From assembly GCA_031376995.1 (NCBI GenBank), contig JANMEO010000036.1, positions 1-25,936 on the forward strand: 25,936 nt of DNA, written 5' to 3'. The DNA is from CANHBY01 sp031376995. Lineage in GTDB: Bacteria > Pseudomonadota > Gammaproteobacteria > Burkholderiales > Burkholderiaceae_C. The notes under the pieces were generated by a model. It worked only from the letters and a program-made list of their open reading frames with translations. It searched no databases and was not told where the DNA came from. Made by a program: the position numbers and the translations under genes. Of this stretch, positions 1-8,190 are shown piece by piece (within the stretch, counting starts at the first letter, position 1; each line of letters opens with the position of its first letter).

Positions 1-671
1 ACTTTGCGCTGGACGAGGCCGCCATGCTGGCGGCCCTCAACACCAAAAAGCCCGCACTGCTCTACCTGGCCTACCCCAACAACCCCACCGCCAACCGGTG
101 GGACGACGCGGTGATGGAGCGCTTGATCCACGCCATGGCCCAGCACCACGGCCTGGTGGTGATGGACGAGGCCTACCAGCCCTTTGCGGCGCGCGATTCG
201 ATGGACCGCCTGCGCCGCCACCCGCATGTGCTGGTGATGCGCACCATGAGCAAGTTTGGCCTGGCCGGGGTGCGCATCGGCTACCTGATGGGCCGCAGCG
301 CCCTGATTGCCGAGGTCGACAAGCTGCGCCCACCTTTCAACATCAGCGTGCTCAATGCCGAGGCCGGCCTGTTTGCGCTGGAGCACGCCGACGAATACGC
401 CGCCCAGGCCACGCTGATCCGCAGCGAGCGTGAGCGCCTTTTTGCCGCCTTGACTGACCTGCCCGGTGTGCACCCCTACCCCAGCCAGGCCAATATGGTG
501 CTGGCCCGGGTGCCCGACGCGGCCGCCACCTTTGCCGGCATGAAGGCGCGTGGGGTGCTGGTCAAGAATGTGTCTGCCCTGCACCCGCTGCTGGCCAACT
601 GCCTGCGCATCACCGTGGGCACGCCAGACGAGAATCGCCTCTGCCTGGCCGCGCTGCGCGCCAGCCTCTGA
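1..671 (+). CDS. hisC: Histidinol-phosphate aminotransferase, 5' part missing
   Basis: HisC is a PLP-dependent class I/II aminotransferase that converts imidazole-acetol phosphate and glutamate to histidinol phosphate. The reading frame is open from base 3, so the start lies outside the window. About 222 residues are visible, against roughly 350-370 for the family. Visible signatures are YPNNPTA (substrate/PLP loop), VVMDEAYQPF (Asp that contacts the PLP ring nitrogen), TMSKFGLAGVRIGY (Schiff-base Lys) and LRITVGTPDEN (Arg binding the substrate carboxylate). It ends 4 bp before the hisB ATG, as expected for one operon. GC is visibly high here, about 65% in the first 60 bases. Confidence 0.95.
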   Translation, partial: FALDEAAMLAALNTKKPALLYLAYPNNPTANRWDDAVMERLIHAMAQHHGLVVMDEAYQPFAARDSMDRLRRHPHVLVMRTMSKFGLAGVRIGYLMGRSALIAEVDKLRPPFNISVLNAEAGLFALEHADEYAAQATLIRSERERLFAALTDLPGVHPYPSQANMVLARVPDAAATFAGMKARGVLVKNVSALHPLLANCLRITVGTPDENRLCLAALRASL

Positions 672-675
672 AACC

Positions 676-1284
676 ATGAACCCTGAACCCACCATGGACC
701 GCACCGCCGACATCCAGCGCAACACCAAAGAGACCCAGATCCGGGTGCGCCTCAATCTGGACGGCAGCGGCCAGGGCAACTTCAATACCGGCATCGGGTT
801 TTTTGACCACATGCTGGACCAGGTGGCCAGACACGGCCTGATCGACCTGGACATCCAGTGCCAGGGTGACCTGCACATTGACGGCCACCACACGGTGGAA
901 GACGTGGGCATCACGCTGGGCATGGCGGTGGCACACGCCGTGGGTGATAAACGTGGCATCACCCGCTATGGCCACAGCTATGTGCCGCTGGATGAAGCGC
1001 TGTCGCGCGTGGTGGTTGATTTTTCAGGCCGGCCTGGGCTGCACCAGCACATCCCGTTCAAGGCCGGCATGGTGGGCGCGTTTGACACCCAGCTCACTTT
1101 CGAGTTTTTCCAGGGCTTTGTGAACCATGCTGGGGTGACGCTGCACATTGATAATTTGCAGGGCGACAACGCTCACCATCAGTGCGAATCCATTTTCAAG
1201 GCTTTTGCCAGGGCTGTTCGCATGGCTGTAGAGATCGATCCGCGAGCCGCCAGCCAGATCCCCTCTACCAAGGGCAGTCTGTGA
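676..1284 (+). CDS. hisB: Imidazoleglycerol-phosphate dehydratase
   Basis: HisB dehydrates imidazole-glycerol phosphate to imidazole-acetol phosphate using two Mn ions. This is the monofunctional form, 202 aa from the ATG at 676 or 196 aa from the ATG at 694; the family is usually about 195-200 aa. Metal-binding motifs are clear: GFFDHMLDQ, DGHHTVEDVG and NAHHQCESIFKAFARA, with LDEALSR between them. There is no N-terminal histidinol-phosphatase domain, unlike the E. coli fusion. Its TGA overlaps the GTG start of hisH (GTGA), which suggests translational coupling. The choice between the two ATGs is open. Confidence 0.96.
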   Translation: MNPEPTMDRTADIQRNTKETQIRVRLNLDGSGQGNFNTGIGFFDHMLDQVARHGLIDLDIQCQGDLHIDGHHTVEDVGITLGMAVAHAVGDKRGITRYGHSYVPLDEALSRVVVDFSGRPGLHQHIPFKAGMVGAFDTQLTFEFFQGFVNHAGVTLHIDNLQGDNAHHQCESIFKAFARAVRMAVEIDPRAASQIPSTKGSL

Positions 1285-1934
1285 GCCGCGCAGCCATCGT
1301 GGCCGTGGTCGACTATGGCATGGGCAATTTGCGCTCTGTGTCGCAGGCCGTCATGCGCATGGCTGAGGGCTCTGACTTGAAGGTGGTGGTGACGTCTGAG
1401 CCTGAGCAGGTGTATGCCGCTGAGCGAGTGGTGTTGCCTGGGCAGGGCGCCATGCCCGATTGCATGCGTCAATTGCAAGCCTCTGGGATGCTCGAGGCGG
1501 TATTGGATGCTGCCCGCAACAAACCACTGATGGGCGTGTGCGTGGGGATGCAGATGATGCTGACATCGAGCGAAGAGGGCCCCACCGAGGGTTTGGATCT
1601 GATGGCTGGGCAGGTTCGGCGCTTCCAGTTGGCGGGTCAAACCCAAGCCGACGGCAGCCGGTATAAAGTGCCCCAGATAGGCTGGAACCGTGTCCAACAG
1701 GCTCGCAGTCATCCGATGTGGTTTGGGGTGCCCGATGGCAGTTATTTTTATTTTGTGCACAGTTATTATGCCCAGCTCAGTGACCCAAGTCACACAGTGG
1801 GTCAAACCGAGTACGCAGAGCGCTTTACCTCGGCCGTGGCTCGGGATAATATTTTTGCAACGCAGTTTCACCCCGAAAAAAGTGCTGAACATGGCTTGTC
1901 TCTCTACCGCAATTTTTTGCGCTGGACACCTTAA
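1281..1934 (+). CDS. hisH: Imidazole glycerol phosphate synthase, glutaminase subunit
   Basis: HisH hydrolyses glutamine and channels ammonia to HisF. The GTG at 1281 overlaps the hisB stop and puts the conserved N terminus (VVDYGMGNLRSV) at the usual distance from the start, giving 217 aa. The class I glutamine amidotransferase triad is visible: nucleophilic Cys in MGVCVGMQMM, and His-Glu in TQFHPEKS near the C terminus. PGQGAMPD stands for the usual oxyanion-strand PGVGA. About 100 bp without a gene separate it from hisA. Confidence 0.96.
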   Translation: MSRAAIVAVVDYGMGNLRSVSQAVMRMAEGSDLKVVVTSEPEQVYAAERVVLPGQGAMPDCMRQLQASGMLEAVLDAARNKPLMGVCVGMQMMLTSSEEGPTEGLDLMAGQVRRFQLAGQTQADGSRYKVPQIGWNRVQQARSHPMWFGVPDGSYFYFVHSYYAQLSDPSHTVGQTEYAERFTSAVARDNIFATQFHPEKSAEHGLSLYRNFLRWTP

Positions 1935-2034
1935 TTTCATTCTTTGATGGCATGCTCGCGAATCCTTTTGTCCGCTTGAGCCTAGCTTTACGCCATCCCA
2001 ACACGCTTCCTTCACTCATCACCAGCTCAAGGCT

Positions 2035-2778
2035 ATGTTGCTGATTCCTGCCATCGACCTGAAAGATGGTCAATGTGTCCGCCTGAAACAAGGCGATATG
2101 TCTGACTCCACCACCTTCGGCGATGACCCCGCCGCCATGGCCCGACGTTGGGTTGATGCGGGTGCTCGGCGATTGCATTTGGTCGATTTGAACGGTGCCT
2201 TTGCCGGCAAACCGATCAACGAGAGCGCAATCAAAGCCATCATGAGCGAGGTGGGTGACGAAATCCCTGTCCAACTCGGAGGGGGAATTCGTGACTTGGA
2301 TACCATCGAGCGCTATCTGGATGACGGCTTGAGCTTTGTCATTATTGGCACGGCAGCGGTCAAAAGCCCGGGGTTTTTGCGCGACGCTTGTTCAGCGTTT
2401 GGCGGGCACATTTTGGTGGGTCTGGATGCCAAAGACGGGAAAGTGGCAACCGATGGCTGGAGCAAGCTCACGGGGCATGAGGTGGTTGATCTGGCCAAGA
2501 AGTTTGAAGACTATGGTGTTGAGGGGGTGATCTACACCGATATTGGCCGCGATGGCATGCTCAGCGGCCTGAACATGAACGCCACGATCAGGCTGGCTCA
2601 AGCGCTGAGTATTCCTGTCATCGCGTCAGGGGGCTTGAGCGGGATGAGCGATATCGATTTGCTTTGTGCGGCTGAGCCTCAGGGCGTTGAAGGCGTCATT
2701 TGTGGTCGTGCCATTTATTCGGGTGATTTAGATTTCGCAGCCGCTCAGGCGCATGCCGATAGTCTGTTGCCTGTTTGA
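2035..2778 (+). CDS. hisA: ProFAR isomerase (phosphoribosylformimino-AICAR-P isomerase)
   Basis: HisA is a (beta/alpha)8-barrel that carries out the Amadori isomerisation of ProFAR to PRFAR, the substrate of HisHF. The 247 aa match the family length of about 240-250. The catalytic Asp pair is present in LIPAIDLKDGQCVRL at the N terminus and YTDIGRDGM in the second half. The two phosphate-binding loops are VQLGGGIRD and IASGGLSG. The ATG at 2035 gives the canonical MLLIPAIDL start. It sits between hisH (100 bp upstream) and hisF (64 bp downstream) in the same orientation. Confidence 0.97.
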   Translation: MLLIPAIDLKDGQCVRLKQGDMSDSTTFGDDPAAMARRWVDAGARRLHLVDLNGAFAGKPINESAIKAIMSEVGDEIPVQLGGGIRDLDTIERYLDDGLSFVIIGTAAVKSPGFLRDACSAFGGHILVGLDAKDGKVATDGWSKLTGHEVVDLAKKFEDYGVEGVIYTDIGRDGMLSGLNMNATIRLAQALSIPVIASGGLSGMSDIDLLCAAEPQGVEGVICGRAIYSGDLDFAAAQAHADSLLPV

Positions 2779-2842
2779 TTGGGTGGCCTGTTCGTGCATG
2801 CGCTCATTGTGAGTTTGTGTTTATCAGTTTGAAGGGTTTGCA

Positions 2843-3604
2843 GTGCTTGCTAAACGAATCATTCCCTGTCTCGACGTCACAGGTGGGCGGGTGGTCAAGG
2901 GCGTTAACTTCGTCGCTTTGCGTGACGCCGGAGACCCCGTAGAAATTGCATCTCGCTACAACGACCAAGGGGCTGATGAGCTCACATTTTTAGACATCAC
3001 CGCGACCACTGATGATCGCGATCTGATTTTGCACATCATTGAGGCGGTGGCCTCTGAGGTGTTCATCCCTCTGACGGTGGGTGGGGGTGTTCGTGCGGTC
3101 GAAGATGTGCGTCGCTTGCTCAATGCTGGGGCTGACAAAGTGAGCTTTAACTCGGCAGCTGTGGCGCAGCCTGAATTGATACGACAAGCGTCAGCCAAAT
3201 ATGGTGCCCAGTGCATTGTGGTGGCCATTGATGCTAAGCGTCGCTTGGATGAGTCGGGTTGGGACGTTTATACCCACGGGGGACGCAAAAATACGGGTTT
3301 GGATGCCGTAGCCTGGGCGCAAAAAATGACCGAGTTTGGCGCTGGCGAAATTTTGCTCACTAGCATGGACCGAGATGGCACGAAAAGCGGGTTTGATTTG
3401 GCTTTGACTCGGGCGGTCAGTGATGCGATCAGTATTCCTTTGATCGCATCAGGGGGCGTGGGTTCGTTGGATGATTTGGCCGCTGGAATCCAGGTCGGCG
3501 GCGCAGATGCTGTCTTGGCCGCTAGCATTTTTCACTATGGTGAATTCACTGTGGGGCAGTGCAAAGCACACTTGGCCCAGCGCGGTATTGCGGTGCGCTT
3601 GTGA
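2843..3604 (+). CDS. hisF: Imidazole glycerol phosphate synthase, cyclase subunit
   Basis: HisF is the barrel partner of HisH. It uses ammonia to convert PRFAR to imidazole-glycerol phosphate and AICAR. It starts with GTG at 2843, giving the canonical MLAKRIIPCLDVTGGRVVKG N terminus, and is 253 aa long. The catalytic Asps are in PCLDV and VVAIDAKR, with phosphate loops TVGGGVR and IASGGVG. Its stop overlaps the GTG start of rsmD (GTGA). In many Burkholderiales hisI and hisE follow hisF, but here they do not. Confidence 0.97.
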   Translation: MLAKRIIPCLDVTGGRVVKGVNFVALRDAGDPVEIASRYNDQGADELTFLDITATTDDRDLILHIIEAVASEVFIPLTVGGGVRAVEDVRRLLNAGADKVSFNSAAVAQPELIRQASAKYGAQCIVVAIDAKRRLDESGWDVYTHGGRKNTGLDAVAWAQKMTEFGAGEILLTSMDRDGTKSGFDLALTRAVSDAISIPLIASGGVGSLDDLAAGIQVGGADAVLAASIFHYGEFTVGQCKAHLAQRGIAVRL

Positions 3605-4167
3605 GTTTGGCCAACCACGTGCGCCTCATCGCGGGGCGCTGCAAGCGCAGCAAGTTGCCTGTGGTGCAAGCCGAGGGTCTTCGGCCCACTGCAGACCGAG
3701 TGCGGGTGACGGTGTTCAACTGGCTGGGGGCTGACTTGTCGGGTTGGCGTTGCCTTGATGCGTTTGCAGGCACAGGGGCTTTGGGGTTAGAGGCCGCCTC
3801 GCGGGGCGCTGCAGCGGTGGTCTTGCTAGAGACGCATCAGCAAGCCGTGCGCAGTTTGCAAGCGACCCAAGAGCGCTTGCAGTTGACTCAAGCTCGCGTT
3901 CTCAAGGCCGATGCCCTGGCCTACCTGGGCCGGGCGCCACGCGCTTCTCTAGAGCTGGTGTTTTTAGACCCACCCTTTGACGCCGTCGCATTGCGCCAGG
4001 CAGCGTTGTTGGCTGCCGTACCCCTGATGGTGCCAAGTGGCTTGATCTATCTCGAGTCACCTGAGCCATTGGCGCTTGATGACTTGCCTAAGGGCTTGAT
4101 GGTGCACCGCCAGGGGCGCGCCGGTGCCGCATGCTTTCACTTGTTGAGACTGGTGCCGTGTGTTTGA
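3601..4167 (+). CDS. rsmD: 16S rRNA (guanine(966)-N2)-methyltransferase
   Basis: RsmD is a SAM-dependent methyltransferase that modifies G966 of 16S rRNA late in 30S assembly. From the GTG at 3601, which overlaps the hisF stop, the protein is 188 aa, normal for the family. Visible motifs are VRLIAGRCK at the N terminus, LRPTADRVRVTVFNWL, the SAM-binding DAFAGTGALGLEAASRGA, and the catalytic FLDPPF. A GTG start overlapping the previous stop implies translation coupled to the his operon. An earlier in-frame ATG inside hisF (3559) lacks family homology and was not used. Confidence 0.94.
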   Translation: MSLANHVRLIAGRCKRSKLPVVQAEGLRPTADRVRVTVFNWLGADLSGWRCLDAFAGTGALGLEAASRGAAAVVLLETHQQAVRSLQATQERLQLTQARVLKADALAYLGRAPRASLELVFLDPPFDAVALRQAALLAAVPLMVPSGLIYLESPEPLALDDLPKGLMVHRQGRAGAACFHLLRLVPCV

Positions 4168-4244
4168 CATGACCGTGGGAACGGGTGAGGCAGCCTGGTG
4201 CCTGCCACAATCAGGGTTTTGTAGATGGATCTGTGGTGAATGAA

Positions 4245-4754
4245 ATGAATAATTCGACTCGAATCACTGCGGTTTATCCGGGCACTTTCGACCCCATGAC
4301 CCTGGGCCATGAAGATCTCATGCGGCGTGCTTGCAGCTTATTTGACTGCTTGATTGTGGCGGTTGCTGCAGGGCATCATAAAAACACTTTATTCAGCGTC
4401 CAAGAGCGCCTAGAGATCGCTACCGAGTTGGCGTCTCAATACCCTAATGTGCAGGTGATTGCCTTTCGCAGCTTGTTGCGTGATTTTGTGGTCGAGCATG
4501 GGGGTAAGGTGGTTGTTCGAGGTCTGCGAGCCGTCAGCGACTTCGAGTATGAGTTTCAAATGGCCGGCATGAACCGTCAATTGATGCCTGAGGTTGAGAC
4601 CTTGTTCTTGACCCCCAGCGACCAGTTTCAGTTTGTTTCAGGCACTTTTGTGCGTGAAATTGCCACTTTGGGCGGTGATGTGTCTAAATTTGTTTCGCCC
4701 TCAGTATTGAGCCGTTTACATCGGCGCGTGGCTGAGCTTCCTGCTCAAGTCTGA
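4245..4754 (+). CDS. coaD: Phosphopantetheine adenylyltransferase
   Basis: CoaD transfers AMP from ATP to 4'-phosphopantetheine, the penultimate step of coenzyme A synthesis. The ATG at 4245 places the signature YPGTFDPMTLGHEDLM (nucleotidyltransferase TxGH motif) about 10 residues in and gives 169 aa, close to the usual 160-168. Also visible are VVRGLRAVSDFEYEFQMAGMNRQL and GTFVREIATLGGD, corresponding to the ISSTxVRE loop. An in-frame GTG at 4236 is an alternative start. It lies 77 bp after rsmD and 31 bp before the ferredoxin gene; rsmD-coaD-ferredoxin is a recurrent betaproteobacterial cluster. Confidence 0.96.
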   Translation: MNNSTRITAVYPGTFDPMTLGHEDLMRRACSLFDCLIVAVAAGHHKNTLFSVQERLEIATELASQYPNVQVIAFRSLLRDFVVEHGGKVVVRGLRAVSDFEYEFQMAGMNRQLMPEVETLFLTPSDQFQFVSGTFVREIATLGGDVSKFVSPSVLSRLHRRVAELPAQV

Positions 4755-4785
4755 GTCTGGACTGATATGTTGCCGGAGGTGGCTG

Positions 4786-5073
4786 ATGGCCCTGACCATT
4801 ACCGATGAATGCATCAATTGCGATGTTTGTGAACCCGAGTGCCCTAATCAGGCCATCAGCATGGGGCCACTCATTTATGAAATTCATCCCCAAAAATGTA
4901 CCGAGTGCGTGGGGCATTTTGATGAGCCCCAGTGCGTGCAGGTTTGCCCTGTGAGCTGTATCCCGGTGCATCCTGATCACATCGAAACTCCAGACGACCT
5001 ATGGGCCAAGTACCGTGCACTGCAAGCTCTACCACGCGAGCTTGATCAGGGCGGCGCTACCGGCCGGTTATGA
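4786..5073 (+). CDS. YfhL-type 2[4Fe-4S] ferredoxin
   Basis: This is a small (95 aa) soluble electron carrier with two iron-sulphur clusters. Cluster ligands are visible as CINCDVCEPECPNQAI near the N terminus and CTECVGHFDEPQCVQVCPVSCI in the middle. The longer spacing in the second site is typical of the YfhL/Fdx family found next to coaD. A strong ribosome-binding site (CCGGAGGTG) lies just before the ATG. Its last 28 bp overlap the 3' end of the convergent pth gene. The physiological partner cannot be read from the sequence. Confidence 0.93.
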   Translation: MALTITDECINCDVCEPECPNQAISMGPLIYEIHPQKCTECVGHFDEPQCVQVCPVSCIPVHPDHIETPDDLWAKYRALQALPRELDQGGATGRL

Positions 5074-5630
5074 ATGATTCGAAGGGCTTGTTCCATCTGG
5101 CCTGACCACAGTGCCGGCAAGGCGGCCATGGAGTGCTGAATACAAGTCTCGATGGCTTGTTGCTCAGCCAAAGGGGGCTTGCGTAGCACGTAGTTGGCAA
5201 CCTCAGACTTTACCCCTGGGTGGCCAATGCCTAAGCGTAATCGCCAGTATTCGGGGCTGCCCAAATGAGCGTGGATATCTTTGAGGCCATTGTGACCAGC
5301 GTGACTCCCGCCGACTTTCAGCTTCATTTGTCCGGCGGGGATATCGAGCTCATCGTGAGCAACCAAGATTTCTTGCGGCTCGATTTTGAAAAACTTGGCC
5401 AAAGCCGCCACAGATTTCCCTGAGAGATTCATGTAGGTCTGTGGCTGCAACAACCAAACAGGCCCACCCGCAGTGCTTGCACGGGCAGTCAAGCCAAAAT
5501 AGCCTCGCTCAGGGGCCATGGAGACCCTCAGCTGGCGGGCCACTTCGTCAATCCACCAAAATCCGGCATTGTGCCTTGTGGCTTCATATTCAGGGCCTGG
5601 ATTGCCCAGGCCTACCAATAGTTTGATCAT
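5046..5630 (-). CDS. pth: Peptidyl-tRNA hydrolase
   Basis: Pth releases peptides from peptidyl-tRNAs that drop off the ribosome, and is essential in bacteria. From the ATG at 5630 the protein begins MIKLLVGLGNPG and is 194 aa, the family norm. The catalytic His is in TRHNAGFWW. Other conserved segments are QPQTYMNLSGKSV, VAHDELDIPAGQ and GGSHAGHNGLKDI. An ATG at 5654 adds 8 residues and is less likely. The gene converges on and overlaps the ferredoxin gene by 28 bp. In many relatives rplY and prs lie beside pth, but here its upstream neighbour is an unrecognised gene in divergent orientation. Confidence 0.96.
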   Translation of the reverse strand: MIKLLVGLGNPGPEYEATRHNAGFWWIDEVARQLRVSMAPERGYFGLTARASTAGGPVWLLQPQTYMNLSGKSVAALAKFFKIEPQEILVAHDELDIPAGQMKLKVGGSHAGHNGLKDIHAHLGSPEYWRLRLGIGHPGVKSEVANYVLRKPPLAEQQAIETCIQHSMAALPALWSGQMEQALRIIHNRPVAPP

Positions 5631-5687
5631 CTTGAAAGCGGTTGTCACGGGCATCACTGTCGAGCCCCTGTGGTGATTGACGTTCCC

Positions 5688-5717
5688 GGCATCTTCAGTT
5701 CTGAGGGGCTGGGGCCT
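5688..5717 (+). repeat. Dispersed motif, copy A
   Basis: GGCATCTTCAGTTCTGAGGG begins at 5688, in the gap between the divergent pth and membrane-protein genes. It matches the consensus GCATCTTCAGTTCCGATGGG with two differences. Confidence 0.6.
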
Positions 5718-5774
5718 CAAGATTTGGTGCGGCGTGCCGAAATAGGAAGAATAGGTCTTCCGTGGTGTGATCTT

Positions 5775-6776
5775 ATGACTTCTGCGCTGCGTACCCGGGC
5801 TATGACCGAGACAGCTCCAGCTGGCCCTGGGGAGGCCCGAATGGAGCCGGTGTTCTCAACGGCGGGGGGCTCTCCTCCTCTGGTCACCGACATTGTGCAT
5901 GTCGGTGGCGGAGTTGGGGGCGCTCGACGCCTGATCCAGTCTGCGCTTGGGTGGTTGGCGCTGGGCTCTGGGGTGATGCGCCGGATCAATCCCGTGGCAA
6001 TGGCCTTGGTGGTGATGGGCATGGGCCTGGCGGTATTTGCCATGGGTTTGATTTTGTATTTTTGGCCTCAATCACCAACTTTACCTGCTTCGGTTCCGGT
6101 CGCCACTGTGGGGGCCGAGCCGGGAACTCCTAGGGTGCCCTTGCCCGCGCTGCCCGTCGCGGCATCACCGAGCCAAAATCAAGTTAAAAAGCCTGTGATT
6201 TCAGCCACCCTTGCTGAGATGCCAGTGATGCCAGTGGCTGTAAATGCGGCCACTGCTGAGAATGTCGAGCTTGCCCAGCATCCTGTTGTCGGGGCTGCTG
6301 ATCCTGTTCCTGACCCTACCCATGCCGACGCTTCAACCCCTGCTCCGCTGTTGACTGTGGAGACTGCGCTCGCTCAGACTTCGCCAGCAATGGCTGATGC
6401 CAAAGCGGATGTTGGCTTTGGCTCCGACGCTAATGCAAACCAGGTGCCAGACACCTTAGATCGCTGGTTGTCCGCAACCCTGCACTCGCCAGAGATTCAA
6501 GAAGCAGGGCGGCAGTATTACCGCACGGTGCTGCCGTTGGCCACCAAGCTGAACTTGGGGATCGCGTTGTCGAATGCAGAGAAACTCAACGCCCTGCGCG
6601 CGGCAGAGTGCTATCTTCTGACCGCGACAGAAGGGGGCCTGCCGGTTCCGCCCAACCTCAATAACCAGGTGTTGATGCAAGGGGGTGATGCTGCTGAGCG
6701 CATGAAAGGTTTATTCAAAACGCTGCAGGGTGTCGAGTTTGTTGTGAGCGCAAACCGTGGCAAGGCTTGCGGATGA
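5775..6776 (+). CDS. Unrecognised single-pass membrane protein
   Basis: No family is recognised for this 333-aa protein (start ATG 5775; an in-frame start at 5670 exists but would run through the repeated motif at 5688). Visible architecture: a Gly/Pro-rich N-terminal ~70 residues, one strong hydrophobic helix at about 73-97, then an Ala/Pro/Val-rich linker of about 140 residues. A more folded-looking C-terminal domain of about 100 residues follows, containing TLDRWLSATLHSPEIQE, ALSNAEKLNALRAAECY and two cysteines. This suggests an inner-membrane anchor with a periplasmic C-terminal domain. Codon composition matches the neighbours, so it is probably a real gene rather than chance. Confidence 0.75.
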   Translation: MTSALRTRAMTETAPAGPGEARMEPVFSTAGGSPPLVTDIVHVGGGVGGARRLIQSALGWLALGSGVMRRINPVAMALVVMGMGLAVFAMGLILYFWPQSPTLPASVPVATVGAEPGTPRVPLPALPVAASPSQNQVKKPVISATLAEMPVMPVAVNAATAENVELAQHPVVGAADPVPDPTHADASTPAPLLTVETALAQTSPAMADAKADVGFGSDANANQVPDTLDRWLSATLHSPEIQEAGRQYYRTVLPLATKLNLGIALSNAEKLNALRAAECYLLTATEGGLPVPPNLNNQVLMQGGDAAERMKGLFKTLQGVEFVVSANRGKACG

Positions 6777-6805
6777 GGCCAAACCCCATGTCGGCTATGG
6801 ATCGT

Positions 6806-7963
6806 TCAGGACAATAGCCCGCTCACCTGAACAGCAAGGGATTGCTTGAGTACAGTAGCCCTGCCCAATAGCGCAAAGCCCAGCAACCGACCTTGTGCAT
6901 CCAGGTTGCGTGCATCGACAGCCTCATCGGTCACCTCAACCTGCCAGATGCCTGTTGAGTCAGGTGGGGGCACACAGACGACGGTAGGGCATGCGGGGGT
7001 TTTGACTGTCACGGGCATGGCCGGGTAGACCACTGCTGTTGGGGTGCCAGCAAGGGTGGCTGCCAAGGCACGAGCTTGGTTCATCAGGGGCATCACATAG
7101 GGCAGATTGTGCCCTTGCACCTCGGCGCAATCGCCCACCGCATAGACATGCTCCGCCGAGGTTTCCAGCCTCGCATTGGTGATCACGCCGCGGCCCACAT
7201 GCAGGCCTGCGGCTCGGGCCAAGTCCACCCGGGGCCGCAAGCCAATGGCGCTGAGCACCAAACCTGCTTGGCACTGTGCCCCATTGTTCAGAGTGACCCG
7301 CAGCTCGGGGCTGCCATCGATGGTGTCTACGGCCTTAGCGGTGACGCCCCATTTAAACTTGACGCCCGCCGCCTCAAGCCTGGCGCCAAAGCGATTTCCG
7401 GCTTGGGGTGGCAACAAGCGTGACAAGGGGGCTGATCCCGGGTCAAGCACCACCGGGGTCACCCCGCAGTTGAGCAAATCATTGGCAAACTCGCAGCCTA
7501 TCAATCCAGCACCCAGAATCACCACACGAGAGATGCCCACCAGCCGCTCGCTGAAGGTGGCATAGTCATCGAGGTCATTGACGCTAAGTACCTGGTTGGC
7601 GGCGGTGCCTTGTAATCCCGCAGGTATGGGGTCAGCGCCCAATGCTAAAACCAAGTCGCGATATGCCAAGGTGCTGCCATCAGACAGGGTGAGGTGGCGC
7701 TGGGCAGTGTCAATAGCCTCAACAGCCGTGTGGGGCCGCACTTGCGCCACGAGCTCGGCAGCCATTTGGGGGGGCGACTTCATCACCAAGCTGGTAGCTG
7801 TTTTGCCAGAAGCCAAGGCGTTCGACAGCATGGGCTTGGAGTAAAACCCGCCGTGATCGCGGCTGAGAATTACCAAGGCCACCTCAGGGTCTAGGCGTCG
7901 CAATTCGCGCGCCACGCCAAAGCCTGCCAGTCCGCTGCCCACGATCACAACGGGGGCCGACAT
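6806..7963 (-). CDS. Rubredoxin-NAD(+) reductase, FAD-dependent
   Basis: This is a 385-aa pyridine-nucleotide-disulphide oxidoreductase-fold flavoprotein of the rubredoxin reductase/NorW type, which passes electrons from NAD(P)H to rubredoxin. The FAD Rossmann motif is at residues ~5-16 (VVIVGSGLAGFG), the NAD motif at ~145 (VVILGAGLIGCEF), and the second FAD motif at ~270 (VYAVGDCAEV). There is no redox CxxC pair, as expected for rubredoxin reductases. Its ATG shares one base with the TGA of the rubredoxin gene directly upstream (TGATG), so the two are translationally coupled. The pairing with rubredoxin and rubrerythrin makes the assignment firm at family level. Confidence 0.9.
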   Translation of the reverse strand: MSAPVVIVGSGLAGFGVARELRRLDPEVALVILSRDHGGFYSKPMLSNALASGKTATSLVMKSPPQMAAELVAQVRPHTAVEAIDTAQRHLTLSDGSTLAYRDLVLALGADPIPAGLQGTAANQVLSVNDLDDYATFSERLVGISRVVILGAGLIGCEFANDLLNCGVTPVVLDPGSAPLSRLLPPQAGNRFGARLEAAGVKFKWGVTAKAVDTIDGSPELRVTLNNGAQCQAGLVLSAIGLRPRVDLARAAGLHVGRGVITNARLETSAEHVYAVGDCAEVQGHNLPYVMPLMNQARALAATLAGTPTAVVYPAMPVTVKTPACPTVVCVPPPDSTGIWQVEVTDEAVDARNLDAQGRLLGFALLGRATVLKQSLAVQVSGLLS

Positions 7964-8127
7964 CAGAGCGGCACCATCTCAAAATCAGACTTGGCCACGC
8001 CACAGTCCGGGCACTCCCAGCCTGCGGGCACATCGGCCCAAGTTGTTCCTGCAGGGATGCCATCTTCGGGAATGCCAAGAGCTTCGTCATAGATGAAGCC
8101 ACAAACAACGCACTGGTACTGTTTCAT
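7963..8127 (-). CDS. Rubredoxin (54 aa)
   Basis: This short gene encodes a complete rubredoxin: MKQYQCVVCGFIYDEALG at the N terminus and WECPDCGVAKSDFEMV near the C terminus. The four Cys (CVVCG and CPDCG) bind a single Fe. Length and spacing match classical 52-56 aa rubredoxins. It carries electrons between the reductase encoded immediately downstream (one-base overlap) and, by inference, the rubrerythrin encoded 63 bp upstream, which lacks its own rubredoxin domain. It is easy to miss because of its size. Confidence 0.95.
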   Translation of the reverse strand: MKQYQCVVCGFIYDEALGIPEDGIPAGTTWADVPAGWECPDCGVAKSDFEMVPL

Positions 8128-8190
8128 GAAAGTCTTTCAATTAAGAATTGCGGGCCAAGGCCTAAGCAGGAGGAAGAAAAAATGGTGGCT

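Noticed and set aside
610..975. Open frame of 121 codons on the - strand opposite hisB
   Set aside because: It is antisense to hisB, with no motif and no ribosome-binding site.
1..1300. Higher GC in hisC-hisB than in the genes further right
   Set aside because: GC falls gradually through hisH rather than at a sharp border, and the proteins are normal; it is not good evidence for transfer.
1179..2015. Long open frame (278 codons) on the - strand opposite hisH
   Set aside because: It lies fully antisense to hisH and its 3' flank, is His/Arg/Leu-rich with no recognisable domain, and is explained as a shadow of the hisH codon bias.
7076..7565. Overlapping + strand open frames opposite the rubredoxin reductase
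   Set aside because: They are antisense shadows of a firmly identified flavoprotein.
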